A DNA stretch of 57,090 nt from a virus, in IMG/VR virus record IMGVR_UViG_3300020193_000025, positions 1 through 57,090 of that record, one strand, 5' to 3'. Below are positions 35,741 through 45,952 of the stretch, piece by piece. Position 1 is the stretch's first letter. The number at the start of each line of letters is the position of its first letter. The translations under genes and the position numbers were made by a program. Below the pieces are notes generated by a model. The model saw only the letters and a program-made list of their open reading frames with translations. It searched no databases and was not told the DNA's origin.

Positions 35741-38700
35741 ATGCCAAATGTCTACGTCTACGATGAAACAAGAGTAGATTACTTTGTTACTGACGATTTG
35801 GGGAATGTTCCTCAACCAGTAACAGAGTTCATTGACTATGGCAATGTTTCTGCACAAGCAGATCCACCAGAAATTGATTCATTGCAGTTTAATATAAATG
35901 ATTACGGATTTGTATCGAGAATTGGTGATGTTTATCCATACGGCAAGATAAACATAACTGGAAATATTTCGACAGAAAGAGCATATGTACCTGTAACCAC
36001 TGGACTTGGAATTGTTAGTGGTGCAGCTAAACAAAGATTTATTAAATCGACCTGGATCGGGTCTGGCACCCTCTTTGAAATTGGTGGAGGACTGGAAAGA
36101 CTTGTCATACCCGATTTGGGTGCCGCAGGACCATCTCCACGCATCACTGGTGGTTCTAGAGAAAGAACTACTAATCGTTATAATGGAACAACCGCAACAT
36201 TTAAAGTCGTTGCTACTTCTGCGGTAACAAAGGAATTTAATGTATATCCAGTAGTCTCTACAATTACCATATCGGTAACTGGAGGTACATCACAAGAATA
36301 TCCATATGAGTATATCCAAACTATTGTTCAAGAACAGTTAGTTGGTAAAGCTCGAGAAAAAATTGCGTATCAGTATGCACTTACTGAGATTCTTCCTTTT
36401 GAAGAGGATGATTGGGGAGAGTTATCTGATGTAAATGGAAGTGCGTTTGATGAAACAACAACAACATTTGATAGTACACTCACACAAAACGTTGCATTTA
36501 GTGATCAAGTTATTGTAGAAAAGGAATATTGGGGAGTAATAACACAAAATCCAAGTCAGACAGAAGATTATGGAAATATTGAGTCTGCCTTCCTGAATAA
36601 ATTTGGCAAAATACGAACGGTCAAATATACTAAGGCGAAGTATTGTAAATCATTTGATTACTCTGGTTCTGGTTCAATTTCAGTTTCTACTGGAGTACCA
36701 CCTACAGATACAGATAGAGCTCGCAAATTTGCAGGATCTGGAAACATTGTTATTAATGGTCAACTGGGTCTTTCTCAAGCTCCTCAACATAGAGTATTTG
36801 GTCTTGGTGATAAAATTGTTCTTTCTGGCGGATCTAATCAAAGATTTATACCAAAACCAATTAGGGGATCTGGACTCGTTAAGATCTTGGGTTCAGCTAG
36901 ACACAGAAAGACATCCAATCCACCAGAAAGGAAAGCGGAAATCCTTATCTATGGTTATGTTGATAACGTTAAGACTATATTCCAGCCACAAAGAAAGACA
37001 GTCAGAATCAATGTTTCTGGCCAGGCTACAAGGGTAAAACTATTCAAGGCGTTTAAGGGATCCGATACGATTAGGGTTCTTGGTGCTCTTTCTACTCTGG
37101 ATATCAGATTTGGTCCACATTGGAGGAGTCCCCTTGAGAGAGATGGTTATATCGAACCAATTGATTATGGATTTATTACTCAATCAACGACAGAACCTAA
37201 TGAGGATTGGGGATTAGTAAGTGAAATTCCATTAGTCATTAATGGTGGCGGATCTCTTGACTTTGGTTATATTATTCCAATATTTACTCGAATCAATATC
37301 GTTGGAATTGCTGCTCAAGCATTTGCTAGAGATGCATATAAGGGATTGGGTCTGATTAATCTATCTGGAATAAAGGCAGAAAAATCGGCTTATATCTTCA
37401 AATCTAATGGACTTTCTGGTATTGCAACTCATCCAGCCGGATTCTTCTTCTCTGGTGCAAATTGGTTCAGTCAGGCTCCTCAACATAGAGTATTTGGTAT
37501 TGGTGATTACGTCAAGGTTCTTGGAACTGGTAATGAATCCATAACTCCTACAACGGAAATTGGATCTGGAAATATATCAATTTCTGGTGGACTTTCTAAT
37601 CTTAAGTTTGTAAGTTCTGCAGGAGAACAAACAATTCTTACCACTATTAGTGGTTCCTCAAAAGAAAGATTCATTCCCAACTTTAATGGATCTGGAAAAC
37701 TTACTCTCAGTCAGGGAAGAGAGGCTGGACAAACCTATCTCAGAATTATTACTGTGGATCCAAAAAGATCTGCAGTTCTATTCTCAGTATATAACAGTCT
37801 ATCAATATTTGAGAAAAATACAGAATCTTACAATAATTCATCAATCAGCAAGAGCGGTGGTGGATCTGCAGATTATGGAAGTATTCTTAATATTCCTTCT
37901 TATGGATTTGACCTATCACAACAAGGAAGTGGAAATGGCGCATTAACACAAACCTTTGATAATGAAACTAATACTTATGATCAGGATATTGTTACAGGTC
38001 GTCGTTATAGTGATGATTTAATTAGCTCTGGATTGCTGCCAACATTTGATAAGACTTCTTCATATGAAGTCAATTTTGGTTCAAGAAATGTCAGCGAAGA
38101 TTATGGATATGTCTATCCAAATACTGTTGGTGGACCGGCATACGATCAATACTTATATCCATATAATACTGGATTCTCTGATCAGGATGGAATTGATAAG
38201 GGATACGAAGATCTAGGGTTCTTGAATGAGAATCCGAATGAACAGGCAAAGGCTCCATTTGGAACAATCCGTCTCCAACAACCATCGTTTGCAAATATTT
38301 CCCGAGTTATTCCAAAATATCCAGGAAAAGTTACACTATTTGTTTCTGGATTTGCTTCGCAGAAATTTGTACCGAATTGGAATGGATCTGGTACATTAAG
38401 TGTTCTTACTGGAGCTGCAGAAGCTTACAGTGCTCAGACCCCAGAAAATACACCACTAGTTGTAATTTCTGGATCCAGAATTAGTGAAAGGGCAACCTTT
38501 GCTATCGAAGGATCTGGTAATATTACAGTTTCTGGACAAATTGTAGAAAGAGCAACATTTAGTGAAGTCGGTTCTGGATCTATTAATATTTCTGGAGATT
38601 CTCTCAATAGTGTCAGAGCCGATCCAATTGAAAATACGGTCCTATTTACATTATATGGTGAATACGAGAAACTTAAGTTTGCCGTTAATCCACCAGTAAT

Positions 38701-40321
38701 AAAAGCCACACTGCGACTTGCTGGGGAACTTAAACATCCATTTATTGACTATACCCCACATTACGGTATTGACAGGAACGTTGGAATTGAGACTGGTATA
38801 TTCATTCTACCTGGCGGGGCTGGTGGTGAATATGGAAATCCAGGTATTGTTACTACAAGATATATTCCACAATATCCTGGTGGTTATTCCAATGGTGGAA
38901 CTGCAGGACCAATTATACTCAGAGATAGAGCAATTTCGCGTACAAATGCTCCTATCTTTACTGAAGGTACAATTTACATTCTTGGTATTGGTACTGCAGC
39001 AAATGGCGATCTCAATGGGGTCCAAGTTGGCGCTAAATGGAGATTTATTCCGCAACTTGTTCGTGGTGGTCCTGGACTTATTTCAATCAAAGGTATTGCA
39101 GTCACAGCACCACGTCGAGTTTATGGTTACTACGGAGATCAGAAAAACCCAGGCACTTCTGGAACCATTGTTCTATCTACAGAAAAGAGAAAAACAGAAG
39201 AAAGGAAGATTATCAAAATCACTTCTTCAGCTGGAATTATTTCTGTTTCTGGAACTGCAACCGAGAGAAAAACAAATGCGTATCAGGGTACTGGAACCCT
39301 ATTCAAACTATCAGATGCACTGGATTCCAGAACAAAATCTTATGTTGCAAGTGGCACTGTACGAGTACAAAGTCAGTCCATATCTTCAGAATCCTTTGTC
39401 GCACAAACTCCAGAAAATACAGTCCTCTACACTATCAGCGGACAAGCGAAAAAATCCGTTCTACTCACTACAGATTTCACTGGAGTTGTGCAAGTTTCGG
39501 GAACCAGTGGGGATCCCATTATTCGCAAATCTTTTGGAGGATCTGGAAAACTATCAACCCGTTCTGGAGCTGCTTGGAACTTTACTCGAAAGTCAATATC
39601 AAACGTTGTTCTCGTCAGTATTTCTGGAATCTCAAGAACCAAGATTGTCCAAGTATTTGGATATTATGGAGATCAAAAGAATCCAGGAACTTCTGGGACT
39701 ATTACGATTTCTGGACAACTCAGCCATCCACAAATCGATTATACTCCGGCGTACAAAACTTCTGGATTGTTCAGAGTTGGTGGAACCGCAAAAACAAATC
39801 CAAGTCTTCTTGTCATTGGTATCGGCCGAATTTCAATTTCTGGGGCATCAAAACAGAAATTCTCCTATCAGGGTTCGGAAAGAACAATTCTCACCACTAT
39901 TTCTGGATCTGCAAATACCAGAGAACTCAATGTATATCAAGACTTTATTACATCTGGTCTTTACAGGATATCTGGTATTTCGGCTACAAGGGAAATACAA
40001 CTTTATGGATATTATGGGGATCAAAAGAATCCAGGAACTTCTGGTGTTATCAGAATATCTGGGACACCTCTGGTACATCCAAATGTCAGATATATTCCAT
40101 CTCCAGATGGCAGCGGCACAATCTTTATCAGTGGTGTTGGAAGAAGAAGAAGGATATTCCCACTATACACTGGCGCAGGAATTCTATTTGCATTTTCATC
40201 TGGAAAAGAATCTTATTCCAGATCAACATATGTTGGTATTGGAAATGTTATCCTATCTTCCTCTGGCATTACAGAAATATTGCAATTCGAAGAAGGCAGA
40301 ACTTACGTTGTTATCATATAA
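35741..40321 (+). CDS. Large repetitive fibre or adhesin-like protein
   Basis: A 1526-residue protein (MPNVYVYDETRVDYFVTDDLGNVPQPVTEFIDYG...). Most of it is built from short units of the type GSGxIxISG (for example GSGNITVSGQIVERATF, GSGSINISGDS). Longer repeats include GYYGDQKNPGTSG three times (residues ~1128, ~1307, ~1423) and SQAPQHRVFG(L/I)GD twice (~345 and ~577). DYG and DWG-rich segments (EEDDWGEL, EDYGNIESAF, EDYGYVY, EDLGFLN) recur between them. There is no enzymatic motif. It is likely a long beta-rich fibre or spike that contacts the host. It follows a strong terminator, so it must have its own promoter, though no TATAAATA is seen in the 23 bases before the ATG. Confidence 0.75.
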   Translation: MPNVYVYDETRVDYFVTDDLGNVPQPVTEFIDYGNVSAQADPPEIDSLQFNINDYGFVSRIGDVYPYGKINITGNISTERAYVPVTTGLGIVSGAAKQRFIKSTWIGSGTLFEIGGGLERLVIPDLGAAGPSPRITGGSRERTTNRYNGTTATFKVVATSAVTKEFNVYPVVSTITISVTGGTSQEYPYEYIQTIVQEQLVGKAREKIAYQYALTEILPFEEDDWGELSDVNGSAFDETTTTFDSTLTQNVAFSDQVIVEKEYWGVITQNPSQTEDYGNIESAFLNKFGKIRTVKYTKAKYCKSFDYSGSGSISVSTGVPPTDTDRARKFAGSGNIVINGQLGLSQAPQHRVFGLGDKIVLSGGSNQRFIPKPIRGSGLVKILGSARHRKTSNPPERKAEILIYGYVDNVKTIFQPQRKTVRINVSGQATRVKLFKAFKGSDTIRVLGALSTLDIRFGPHWRSPLERDGYIEPIDYGFITQSTTEPNEDWGLVSEIPLVINGGGSLDFGYIIPIFTRINIVGIAAQAFARDAYKGLGLINLSGIKAEKSAYIFKSNGLSGIATHPAGFFFSGANWFSQAPQHRVFGIGDYVKVLGTGNESITPTTEIGSGNISISGGLSNLKFVSSAGEQTILTTISGSSKERFIPNFNGSGKLTLSQGREAGQTYLRIITVDPKRSAVLFSVYNSLSIFEKNTESYNNSSISKSGGGSADYGSILNIPSYGFDLSQQGSGNGALTQTFDNETNTYDQDIVTGRRYSDDLISSGLLPTFDKTSSYEVNFGSRNVSEDYGYVYPNTVGGPAYDQYLYPYNTGFSDQDGIDKGYEDLGFLNENPNEQAKAPFGTIRLQQPSFANISRVIPKYPGKVTLFVSGFASQKFVPNWNGSGTLSVLTGAAEAYSAQTPENTPLVVISGSRISERATFAIEGSGNITVSGQIVERATFSEVGSGSINISGDSLNSVRADPIENTVLFTLYGEYEKLKFAVNPPVIKATLRLAGELKHPFIDYTPHYGIDRNVGIETGIFILPGGAGGEYGNPGIVTTRYIPQYPGGYSNGGTAGPIILRDRAISRTNAPIFTEGTIYILGIGTAANGDLNGVQVGAKWRFIPQLVRGGPGLISIKGIAVTAPRRVYGYYGDQKNPGTSGTIVLSTEKRKTEERKIIKITSSAGIISVSGTATERKTNAYQGTGTLFKLSDALDSRTKSYVASGTVRVQSQSISSESFVAQTPENTVLYTISGQAKKSVLLTTDFTGVVQVSGTSGDPIIRKSFGGSGKLSTRSGAAWNFTRKSISNVVLVSISGISRTKIVQVFGYYGDQKNPGTSGTITISGQLSHPQIDYTPAYKTSGLFRVGGTAKTNPSLLVIGIGRISISGASKQKFSYQGSERTILTTISGSANTRELNVYQDFITSGLYRISGISATREIQLYGYYGDQKNPGTSGVIRISGTPLVHPNVRYIPSPDGSGTIFISGVGRRRRIFPLYTGAGILFAFSSGKESYSRSTYVGIGNVILSSSGITEILQFEEGRTYVVII

Positions 40322-40325
40322 AAAG

Positions 40326-40333
40326 TATAAATA
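40326..40333 (+). promoter_or_regulatory. T4-type late promoter (TATAAATA)
   Basis: An exact TATAAATA five bases after the stop of the 1526-residue gene and 35 bases ahead of the gene at 40369. Confidence 0.75.
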
Positions 40334-40368
40334 AATCAGAAGCAAAATCGGTTCATGATTTTTGACTC

Positions 40369-40827
40369 ATGACAAAACAAGTACAGTTTAGAAAGGGCAC
40401 AACTGCGGAGCATTTTAACTTCACAGGCGCCCTTGCTGAAATTACAGTTGATACTGATAAAAAGACAGCCATTGTACACGATGGAGTAACTCCTGGTGGT
40501 TTTGAACTTACGAAATCTAGATGGACATTAGCAACTGGAAATGCATATTTGGGGACAAATCAAAAGTATACTGTTGATTCCCAAAACAGTCCTGGTGGAT
40601 TTACTTTAACAATGCCAGAACCAAGATCTGTTGGAGACTGGGTTTGGATTGAAGATTTCGCAAATTTTTGGAGTCAAAATCCAGTAAATATTGTGTCCGC
40701 CTATGATTTTGAAAACGGACATTTGGTTAGAGAATCATCTCCACTTATTCTTGATGTATCTGGTGCTTCAATTTCTTTAATTTGGAATGGAACCTTATGG
40801 AAAATCTTCAACAATAGAGGAAGTTAA
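40369..40827 (+). CDS. Small virion protein with tropism-determinant-like N-terminus
   Basis: A 152-residue protein. The start MTKQVQFRKGTTAEHFNFTGALAEITVDTDKKTAIVHDGVTPGG (residues ~1-44) matches the N-terminal attachment domain of the major tropism determinant type (QxRxGTT..H..FTGA.GE.TVDTDKKT..VHDG), which joins receptor-binding proteins to the tail. The remainder is beta-rich (GGFTLTMPEPRSVGDWVWIEDF...LIWNGTLWKIFN), of the type that ends many cyanophage fibres. It is probably a small fibre or collar-like component. The gene at 40830 starts two bases after its stop. Confidence 0.75.
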   Translation: MTKQVQFRKGTTAEHFNFTGALAEITVDTDKKTAIVHDGVTPGGFELTKSRWTLATGNAYLGTNQKYTVDSQNSPGGFTLTMPEPRSVGDWVWIEDFANFWSQNPVNIVSAYDFENGHLVRESSPLILDVSGASISLIWNGTLWKIFNNRGS

Positions 40828-40829
40828 CT

Positions 40830-41234
40830 ATGGCATTAACATTAAGTAATAGTATCTCTGGTGAGTTTATTCCATCAGAATCTTCTGGATTTTATGTTTA
40901 TGCTTTAAGAAGAGATGCAGAATCAATGCTGTATCTATCAAAAGTTAGCGCTGCCTCTACTGAAACTGGAGAATTTTATAGGGCAAATGGTACTGCAATT
41001 CCTGAATTTGGTGATGGTATTGATTATGGTTGTTATGATGTAGGTGTAGGAAAAACTTCAGAAATTAGAAATGATATTGCAAGTAATAAAAAATTTCTAG
41101 ATGATCCAAATGATAAATATCAACAGATCCGTTTCGATAGAAGAAACTTATACTACTACATAGATAATGATGGTTTCTTCGTCATCCGATTCAATGGACC
41201 AGATTATGATTACCTCTCTATCGGACCCAAATAA
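40830..41234 (+). CDS. Small virion-associated protein
   Basis: A 134-residue protein (MALTLSNSISGEFIPSESSGFYVYALRRDAESMLYLSKVSAAS...). It is acidic with many Asp and Tyr (DGIDYGCYDVGVGKTSEI, RRNLYYYIDNDGFFVIRFNGPDYDYLSI). The family is not known to me. Position between two fibre-like genes suggests a virion component or a chaperone of the fibre that follows. It is co-transcribed with the gene at 40369. Confidence 0.6.
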   Translation: MALTLSNSISGEFIPSESSGFYVYALRRDAESMLYLSKVSAASTETGEFYRANGTAIPEFGDGIDYGCYDVGVGKTSEIRNDIASNKKFLDDPNDKYQQIRFDRRNLYYYIDNDGFFVIRFNGPDYDYLSIGPK

Positions 41235-41252
41235 TAATTAACAGGAGAAAAA

Positions 41253-44200
41253 ATGGCTGAGTTTAGACTTGGAAGAGTAAAATTCAACTGGACTGGCAAT
41301 TGGCAGCCATCCAAATCCTACTTGATTGATGACATCATCAAGTTCGGTGGGAATAGTTACGTGGCGGTCGTTAATCACACTTCCGTAGCCAGTACAGCAG
41401 ATTTTTATGTAACTGATTTTGCTAAATGGAATGTCCATTTAGAGGGTATTTCTAATACTGGAGAGTGGGCACCCAATTATTTGTATAAGGAAAACGAGGT
41501 TTTCAAATTTGGTAACGTTCAATATAGAGTTGTTGTCTCTCACCTTTCACATGGATCTTTTCCAGATCTAAGTAAAGTAGTTGAATACGTAGCTGGATTT
41601 AAAGCTGAAGGTGAGTGGAACAATAATACTCAATATCAAACTGGAGATGTTGTCAACTATCAAGGATCTTCTTACGTTGCTTTAACAACATCCCTCGCTG
41701 GATTTTTGCCGCCAATTAACGTTGCAATTGGAACCGATGTCGCCGGCAAATCTTGGCAAATTCTTGCCGATGGTCTTGCAGGTGCCGCAATCACCTTTAC
41801 TCCTGGTACTTACTATAGAGGTCAATTAGTACAGTATGGTGGACATATTTTTAGACATAAACTAGGTGTTACTACAAGCGTTTATCCTTTAGGGTCTGGT
41901 GATCCCGTAACTGGAACTGGTATTGGGAATTCTGCTTGGGAGCTCTTAGTACAAGGATTCAAATTTGTAGGTAATTTCTCGACAACATTTAATTACAATG
42001 TTGGGCATGTTGCAAGATTTGGTTCAAATTCATATGTTGCAGTAGGTAATTCATTCATAAATATTGACCCTTTAGCTGGTCTTGGTACATATTGGGAGAC
42101 TCTTGCTGCTGGAGACAGTTCTGCAGCTCTTACTACCAAGGGTGATATTTTAACTTACAATGGCGGTCCATTTAGAATCGGGATTGGTTCTACTGGATAT
42201 GCACTTGCAGTAAATCCTGATGGGCTTCCTGGTTATCAAATTGTGGGTGCTCAAACTCGTGTTTACTACGTAGACTCTGAGTCTGGTGATGATGGCTCCA
42301 ATGGTCTTGCACCTAACCTAGCGTTCAAAACAATTAAGCAAGCTTGTCAGGCTGCACGTCCTGATAGAAGTATCACTAATTTTGAATATACTGCATCAAC
42401 TGGACTTTCAACAATTACCGCTCCTGGTCACGGATTGGCAAACGTTGGAACATTCGTTCAGTTAGCTGAAATTGAATTTGAGTGTACCTCTGGTGGTAAC
42501 ACTTATGGAGTTCTTGGATTCAATTACACTCCAACAACTGGTATTGCTACAGTAACTGCTATTAATATTGGTCTTGCTCCAGAAACTGGTATTGGAAATC
42601 TATTAAGAGTGAGAGATGTTCAAGTTTCATATAACACGGGTGCAGGAAGTACTACGGCATTATTTGCAAATGCATTTGGTGGATCAAACTTCCCAATCAC
42701 TGCAATTCCAAGCAACAACTCGGTAGCATTGAACGTTGGTATTAGAACATTCTCACTCAACTATATTGGTGGAGGTACTATCTTTGCTGGTATCACTACA
42801 ACCATCTTCCCAGATGTTGCTTCCAAGTCTTATTTTGAAGTTCTTCAAGTTCTTGATACGAATAGAATTGTTGTTAACGTAGGTCCTTCTACTATTGCAC
42901 ACACCTACGTAGGCGGAGGACATATAACTGACCTAACTCCTGCTGTTCTAAGACTTTCTGCCTCTCAGTTCTATGAGCAACTACCAATCATTGTTCCTCC
43001 ATTCACTTCTATTGTTGGACATACACTTAGAGGTACTACTGTCTTACCTAAGACTGGATTCTCCGATGACAATTCAACTCCAAATAATAGAGCTACAATG
43101 TTCCAGTTGAGTGATGCAACTACAATTCAAGCGTTGGCATTCAAAGGATTAGAAGGATTCCATTACGACTCTGCAGCTCCTTTTGAAATTAATAATACAA
43201 ACGTTAGAACTGGTGTTGGTACAACCGCTTGTGGTAAGTTCTTTGCACTTAATCCAAATTCTCCAGTTAACAATAAGTCGCCTTATGTTAAGGATTGCAC
43301 ATGTTTCTCCGATCCTGCCAGTGCAGATGGCAGATTTGGCGGCGGTGGAGTAGGGGTATTCCTTGATGGTGGAGTCCATGAAGAGGGTGCGAGATCAATG
43401 GTATTTGACTCGTTTACCATGGTCAACTCTGATGGTGCTGGATATATTCTTGATAAAAACGCAATTGCAGAAATCGTTTCCTGCTTTACTTATTATTGCA
43501 AGTGGGGATATTATTCTGGTGGTGGATCCAGAATTCGTGCAGTTGGTGGTAATAACTCTTATGGTGATTATGGCGTCATTGCTTCTGGATTCTCTACCTC
43601 TGAACCAGTAAGATCCGCAAGACTCTTTGGTGATCTGATGAAGATGCAACCAGCAACAATTTTGGGTACAGTCGCTGTCGGGCAGACAATGGTTGGTGAA
43701 ACATCTGGTGCTCACGGTTGGCTCATAAACGATCAAAGAGCTGCAGATAAATTCCACTTCAAGTATTATCCTGGTTACGGTGCAACTGCAACTACAGCAA
43801 ACGGTAACATTGCGATTGGTACTTCACCATTTATTGATGGAGAACTCGTCAATACATATAGCCCCACTAGTGGTGCAGGTGTAGCTGGTTCTTTCTATGT
43901 TGGTGCTGCTTCCAGTTCTATAAGTGGACAGAAGGGAACTATCGTCGAAGTTGATGCTGTTAGTGGTACGCTTCTTGTTGGAGACTCGGTTGGTTTCAAA
44001 ACTACTTTTGGTCAAGAATCACTATTCTACATCATTAACACAATTACTAATGTTTCTGCTGCTCAGACTTTCATCGATGGTATGACTGGTATTGCATATA
44101 CTTACTACAATAGAGCAACTTTGACAATTTCTCCTGATAAGTCAAGAGCCACTCCAGATACTAGAAATATCCACCCACTTGGTAACTTCTCTACTTCCGT

Positions 44201-45071
44201 ATCGGCTGGTTCTTCAATTGATGTAAGAACCAAGTTCTCACAAGTTCGTCTAACTGGTCACGACTTCCTCTATGTCGGTACTGGTAATAAGACCGAAACC
44301 AACTATCCATTTGTTGATGAAACAGCCCTTCAACAGGGCAATGAAACAAGAACATTTGGTCCTGGTAAGGTATTCTTCGTATCTACTGACCAAGGAGGCA
44401 ACTTCCGTGTTGGTCAATTCTTCTCGGTTAATCAGTTAACTGGTCGTGCAACTTTGGATGCATCCGCATTCAACCTATCTGGTCTAACAGAACTTAGACT
44501 TGGTGCGATTGGTGGTCAGGTTGGAGAATCGATTAATGAATTCTCTTCTGATGAACAAATGGGGGGCAACTCAAATAGTGCTTGCCCAACCGAATTTGCA
44601 GTTCGTGGTTTCTTACTTAGAGACAAAATGGGTACAGGCGCAATGGTTCCACCTAGAGGAACAACTGCACAGAGACCTTCAGGCCTAGATGCAAGTTTTG
44701 TTGCAGGTGCTCTTAGATTCAATCTAACCAACTCATCACTAGAATTTTATGATGGATCAAAATGGGTTCAGCCTGGTAAACTGACTTATAACACAATTAA
44801 CTCCGCAACCACCCTGGTGGCGCAGAATGTGTACTTTGTAAATACTGTATCGGGTGCTATCACAGTCACTCTCCCCGCTAACCCAGTTATCGGGGATACG
44901 GTTAGAATCTATGACCTTGCTAAAACCTTTGATAATAATGCATTAACCGTCAACAGAAACGGCAAATTGATTCAAGGTGATGCACAAGATTTGACAGTTA
45001 ACATCGAGGGTTCTGCTTTTGATCTAACCTTCTCTAATGATACTTGGGGATGGAGAATCTTCTCAATCTAA
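41253..45071 (+). CDS. Tail fibre with substrate-binding-like repeats and beta-helix
   Basis: A 1272-residue protein with a strong ribosome-binding site (AGGAG, 41242-41246). The first ~290 residues hold several repeats with a Trp and a Tyr- or Asn-rich turn (GNWQPSKSYLIDDIIKFGGNSYVAV, GEWAPNYLYKENEVFKFGNVQYRVV, GEWNNNTQYQTGDVVNYQGSSYVAL), the pattern of carbohydrate-binding modules of the chitin-binding type. YYVDSESGDDGSNGLAPNLAFKTIKQACQAA (~336-366) is the usual entry into a right-handed beta-helix. The C-terminal domain starts with MVPPRGTTAQRPSGLDASFVAGALRFN (~1131-1157). The whole layout fits a receptor-binding tail fibre. A terminator follows. Confidence 0.82.
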   Translation: MAEFRLGRVKFNWTGNWQPSKSYLIDDIIKFGGNSYVAVVNHTSVASTADFYVTDFAKWNVHLEGISNTGEWAPNYLYKENEVFKFGNVQYRVVVSHLSHGSFPDLSKVVEYVAGFKAEGEWNNNTQYQTGDVVNYQGSSYVALTTSLAGFLPPINVAIGTDVAGKSWQILADGLAGAAITFTPGTYYRGQLVQYGGHIFRHKLGVTTSVYPLGSGDPVTGTGIGNSAWELLVQGFKFVGNFSTTFNYNVGHVARFGSNSYVAVGNSFINIDPLAGLGTYWETLAAGDSSAALTTKGDILTYNGGPFRIGIGSTGYALAVNPDGLPGYQIVGAQTRVYYVDSESGDDGSNGLAPNLAFKTIKQACQAARPDRSITNFEYTASTGLSTITAPGHGLANVGTFVQLAEIEFECTSGGNTYGVLGFNYTPTTGIATVTAINIGLAPETGIGNLLRVRDVQVSYNTGAGSTTALFANAFGGSNFPITAIPSNNSVALNVGIRTFSLNYIGGGTIFAGITTTIFPDVASKSYFEVLQVLDTNRIVVNVGPSTIAHTYVGGGHITDLTPAVLRLSASQFYEQLPIIVPPFTSIVGHTLRGTTVLPKTGFSDDNSTPNNRATMFQLSDATTIQALAFKGLEGFHYDSAAPFEINNTNVRTGVGTTACGKFFALNPNSPVNNKSPYVKDCTCFSDPASADGRFGGGGVGVFLDGGVHEEGARSMVFDSFTMVNSDGAGYILDKNAIAEIVSCFTYYCKWGYYSGGGSRIRAVGGNNSYGDYGVIASGFSTSEPVRSARLFGDLMKMQPATILGTVAVGQTMVGETSGAHGWLINDQRAADKFHFKYYPGYGATATTANGNIAIGTSPFIDGELVNTYSPTSGAGVAGSFYVGAASSSISGQKGTIVEVDAVSGTLLVGDSVGFKTTFGQESLFYIINTITNVSAAQTFIDGMTGIAYTYYNRATLTISPDKSRATPDTRNIHPLGNFSTSVSAGSSIDVRTKFSQVRLTGHDFLYVGTGNKTETNYPFVDETALQQGNETRTFGPGKVFFVSTDQGGNFRVGQFFSVNQLTGRATLDASAFNLSGLTELRLGAIGGQVGESINEFSSDEQMGGNSNSACPTEFAVRGFLLRDKMGTGAMVPPRGTTAQRPSGLDASFVAGALRFNLTNSSLEFYDGSKWVQPGKLTYNTINSATTLVAQNVYFVNTVSGAITVTLPANPVIGDTVRIYDLAKTFDNNALTVNRNGKLIQGDAQDLTVNIEGSAFDLTFSNDTWGWRIFSI

Positions 45072-45080
45072 TAATATGGT

Positions 45081-45101
45081 GGGGAGGCAACTCCCCGTTT
45101 T
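45081..45101 (+). terminator. Intrinsic terminator with a GCAA tetraloop
   Basis: GGGGAG (45081-45086), the tetraloop GCAA and CTCCCC (45091-45096), then GTTTT. The GNRA-type loop makes the six-base-pair stem very stable. It separates the fibre gene from the three Cys-rich genes. Confidence 0.85.
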
Positions 45102-45143
45102 ATTACTTAATTTTGCAACCAAAAAACAATGGGATTGTAATCA

Positions 45144-45926
45144 ATGGCAACATATGGAAGTTATAAAAGAATCACTACTGATCGAGTAACACCTGCAAGT
45201 CTACCAGATAATGCATTTGCTACTGGTGTCGGATTCAAGTATGGCATTGCATGGATTAGAGGTCCTATAGGTGGCACTACTTCTGGGTGTTGCTGCCTTT
45301 GGACAGTACCGGCGGGTGTTCATAAATTAACTTTTGAACTTTGGGGAGCCGGTGGTAATAGTCACGGATTTTGTTCCTGGAACCGCTGCCATCACTATTT
45401 TGGTGCTGGGTCTGGCACTTACGCAACAAAAACAATTGCAACCGCGCCAGGGTGCCAGTACACTGTTTGTGCAGGCGGAACATTTCCTTGTTGTTCTTTT
45501 GAATGTGTTGGCTGTTGTGGTTGTGTTACGTATGTTAATGGATATAACTTGAGCAACTTCTGTTCTGTCGGAGGCAATCCAGGATGTGCTAATACAGACT
45601 GGAACACAATGTGTTATTCAGATTGGGACTGTTGTGTAGGCAGAACCATGAATAGTTCAGATTTTGCTATGGGAAATATGAGACCTGCAGGTACTGGACC
45701 GTTTAACTGCCATTGTTATAGACATACTTGGTGTGCTGCTAATGCTCCATTCCTCGCTGGATCAACCACCGGCGGTGAACTTGCTGAATGCTGGGTGCGA
45801 CATGCGTGTTGGACTTCGGTCTATGCCCAGGGTGGCGGCGGCGGAATGACCACTTATTGTGGAAACTGGGATAATGGTTATGGGGGAATCGGCGGCAGCG
45901 GCGTAGTTAAAATTACATACGTGTAA
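45144..45926 (+). CDS. Cys/Gly/Trp-rich protein, first of three tandem paralogues
   Basis: A 260-residue protein that opens with MATYGSYKRITTD and then contains GCCCLWTVPAGVHKLTFELWGAGG (residues ~48-71), CSWNRCHHYFGAG, GCQYTVCAGGTFPCCSFECVGCCGC (~102-126), YVNGYNLSNFC and a Gly/Trp-rich end (CGNWDNGYGG). By my count it has 24 cysteines, more than 9% of residues. The VPAGV..L.FELWGAGG segment is the signature of glycine-rich proteins of phage tail fibre tips; the extra Cys pairs are unusual. Cysteines may form disulphides outside the cell or bind metal. There is a terminator upstream and paralogues follow. Confidence 0.75.
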   Translation: MATYGSYKRITTDRVTPASLPDNAFATGVGFKYGIAWIRGPIGGTTSGCCCLWTVPAGVHKLTFELWGAGGNSHGFCSWNRCHHYFGAGSGTYATKTIATAPGCQYTVCAGGTFPCCSFECVGCCGCVTYVNGYNLSNFCSVGGNPGCANTDWNTMCYSDWDCCVGRTMNSSDFAMGNMRPAGTGPFNCHCYRHTWCAANAPFLAGSTTGGELAECWVRHACWTSVYAQGGGGGMTTYCGNWDNGYGGIGGSGVVKITYV

Positions 45927-45952
45927 ATATTAAGAGAGGAACCAAGTAAAAA

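Noticed and set aside
38718-40365. Two long overlapping + strand frames (538 and 442 codons)
   Set aside because: They lie wholly inside the 1526-residue fibre gene; their products are rich in Leu/Gln or Trp/Cys/Asn with no domain sense. Kept only as a low-ranking observation.
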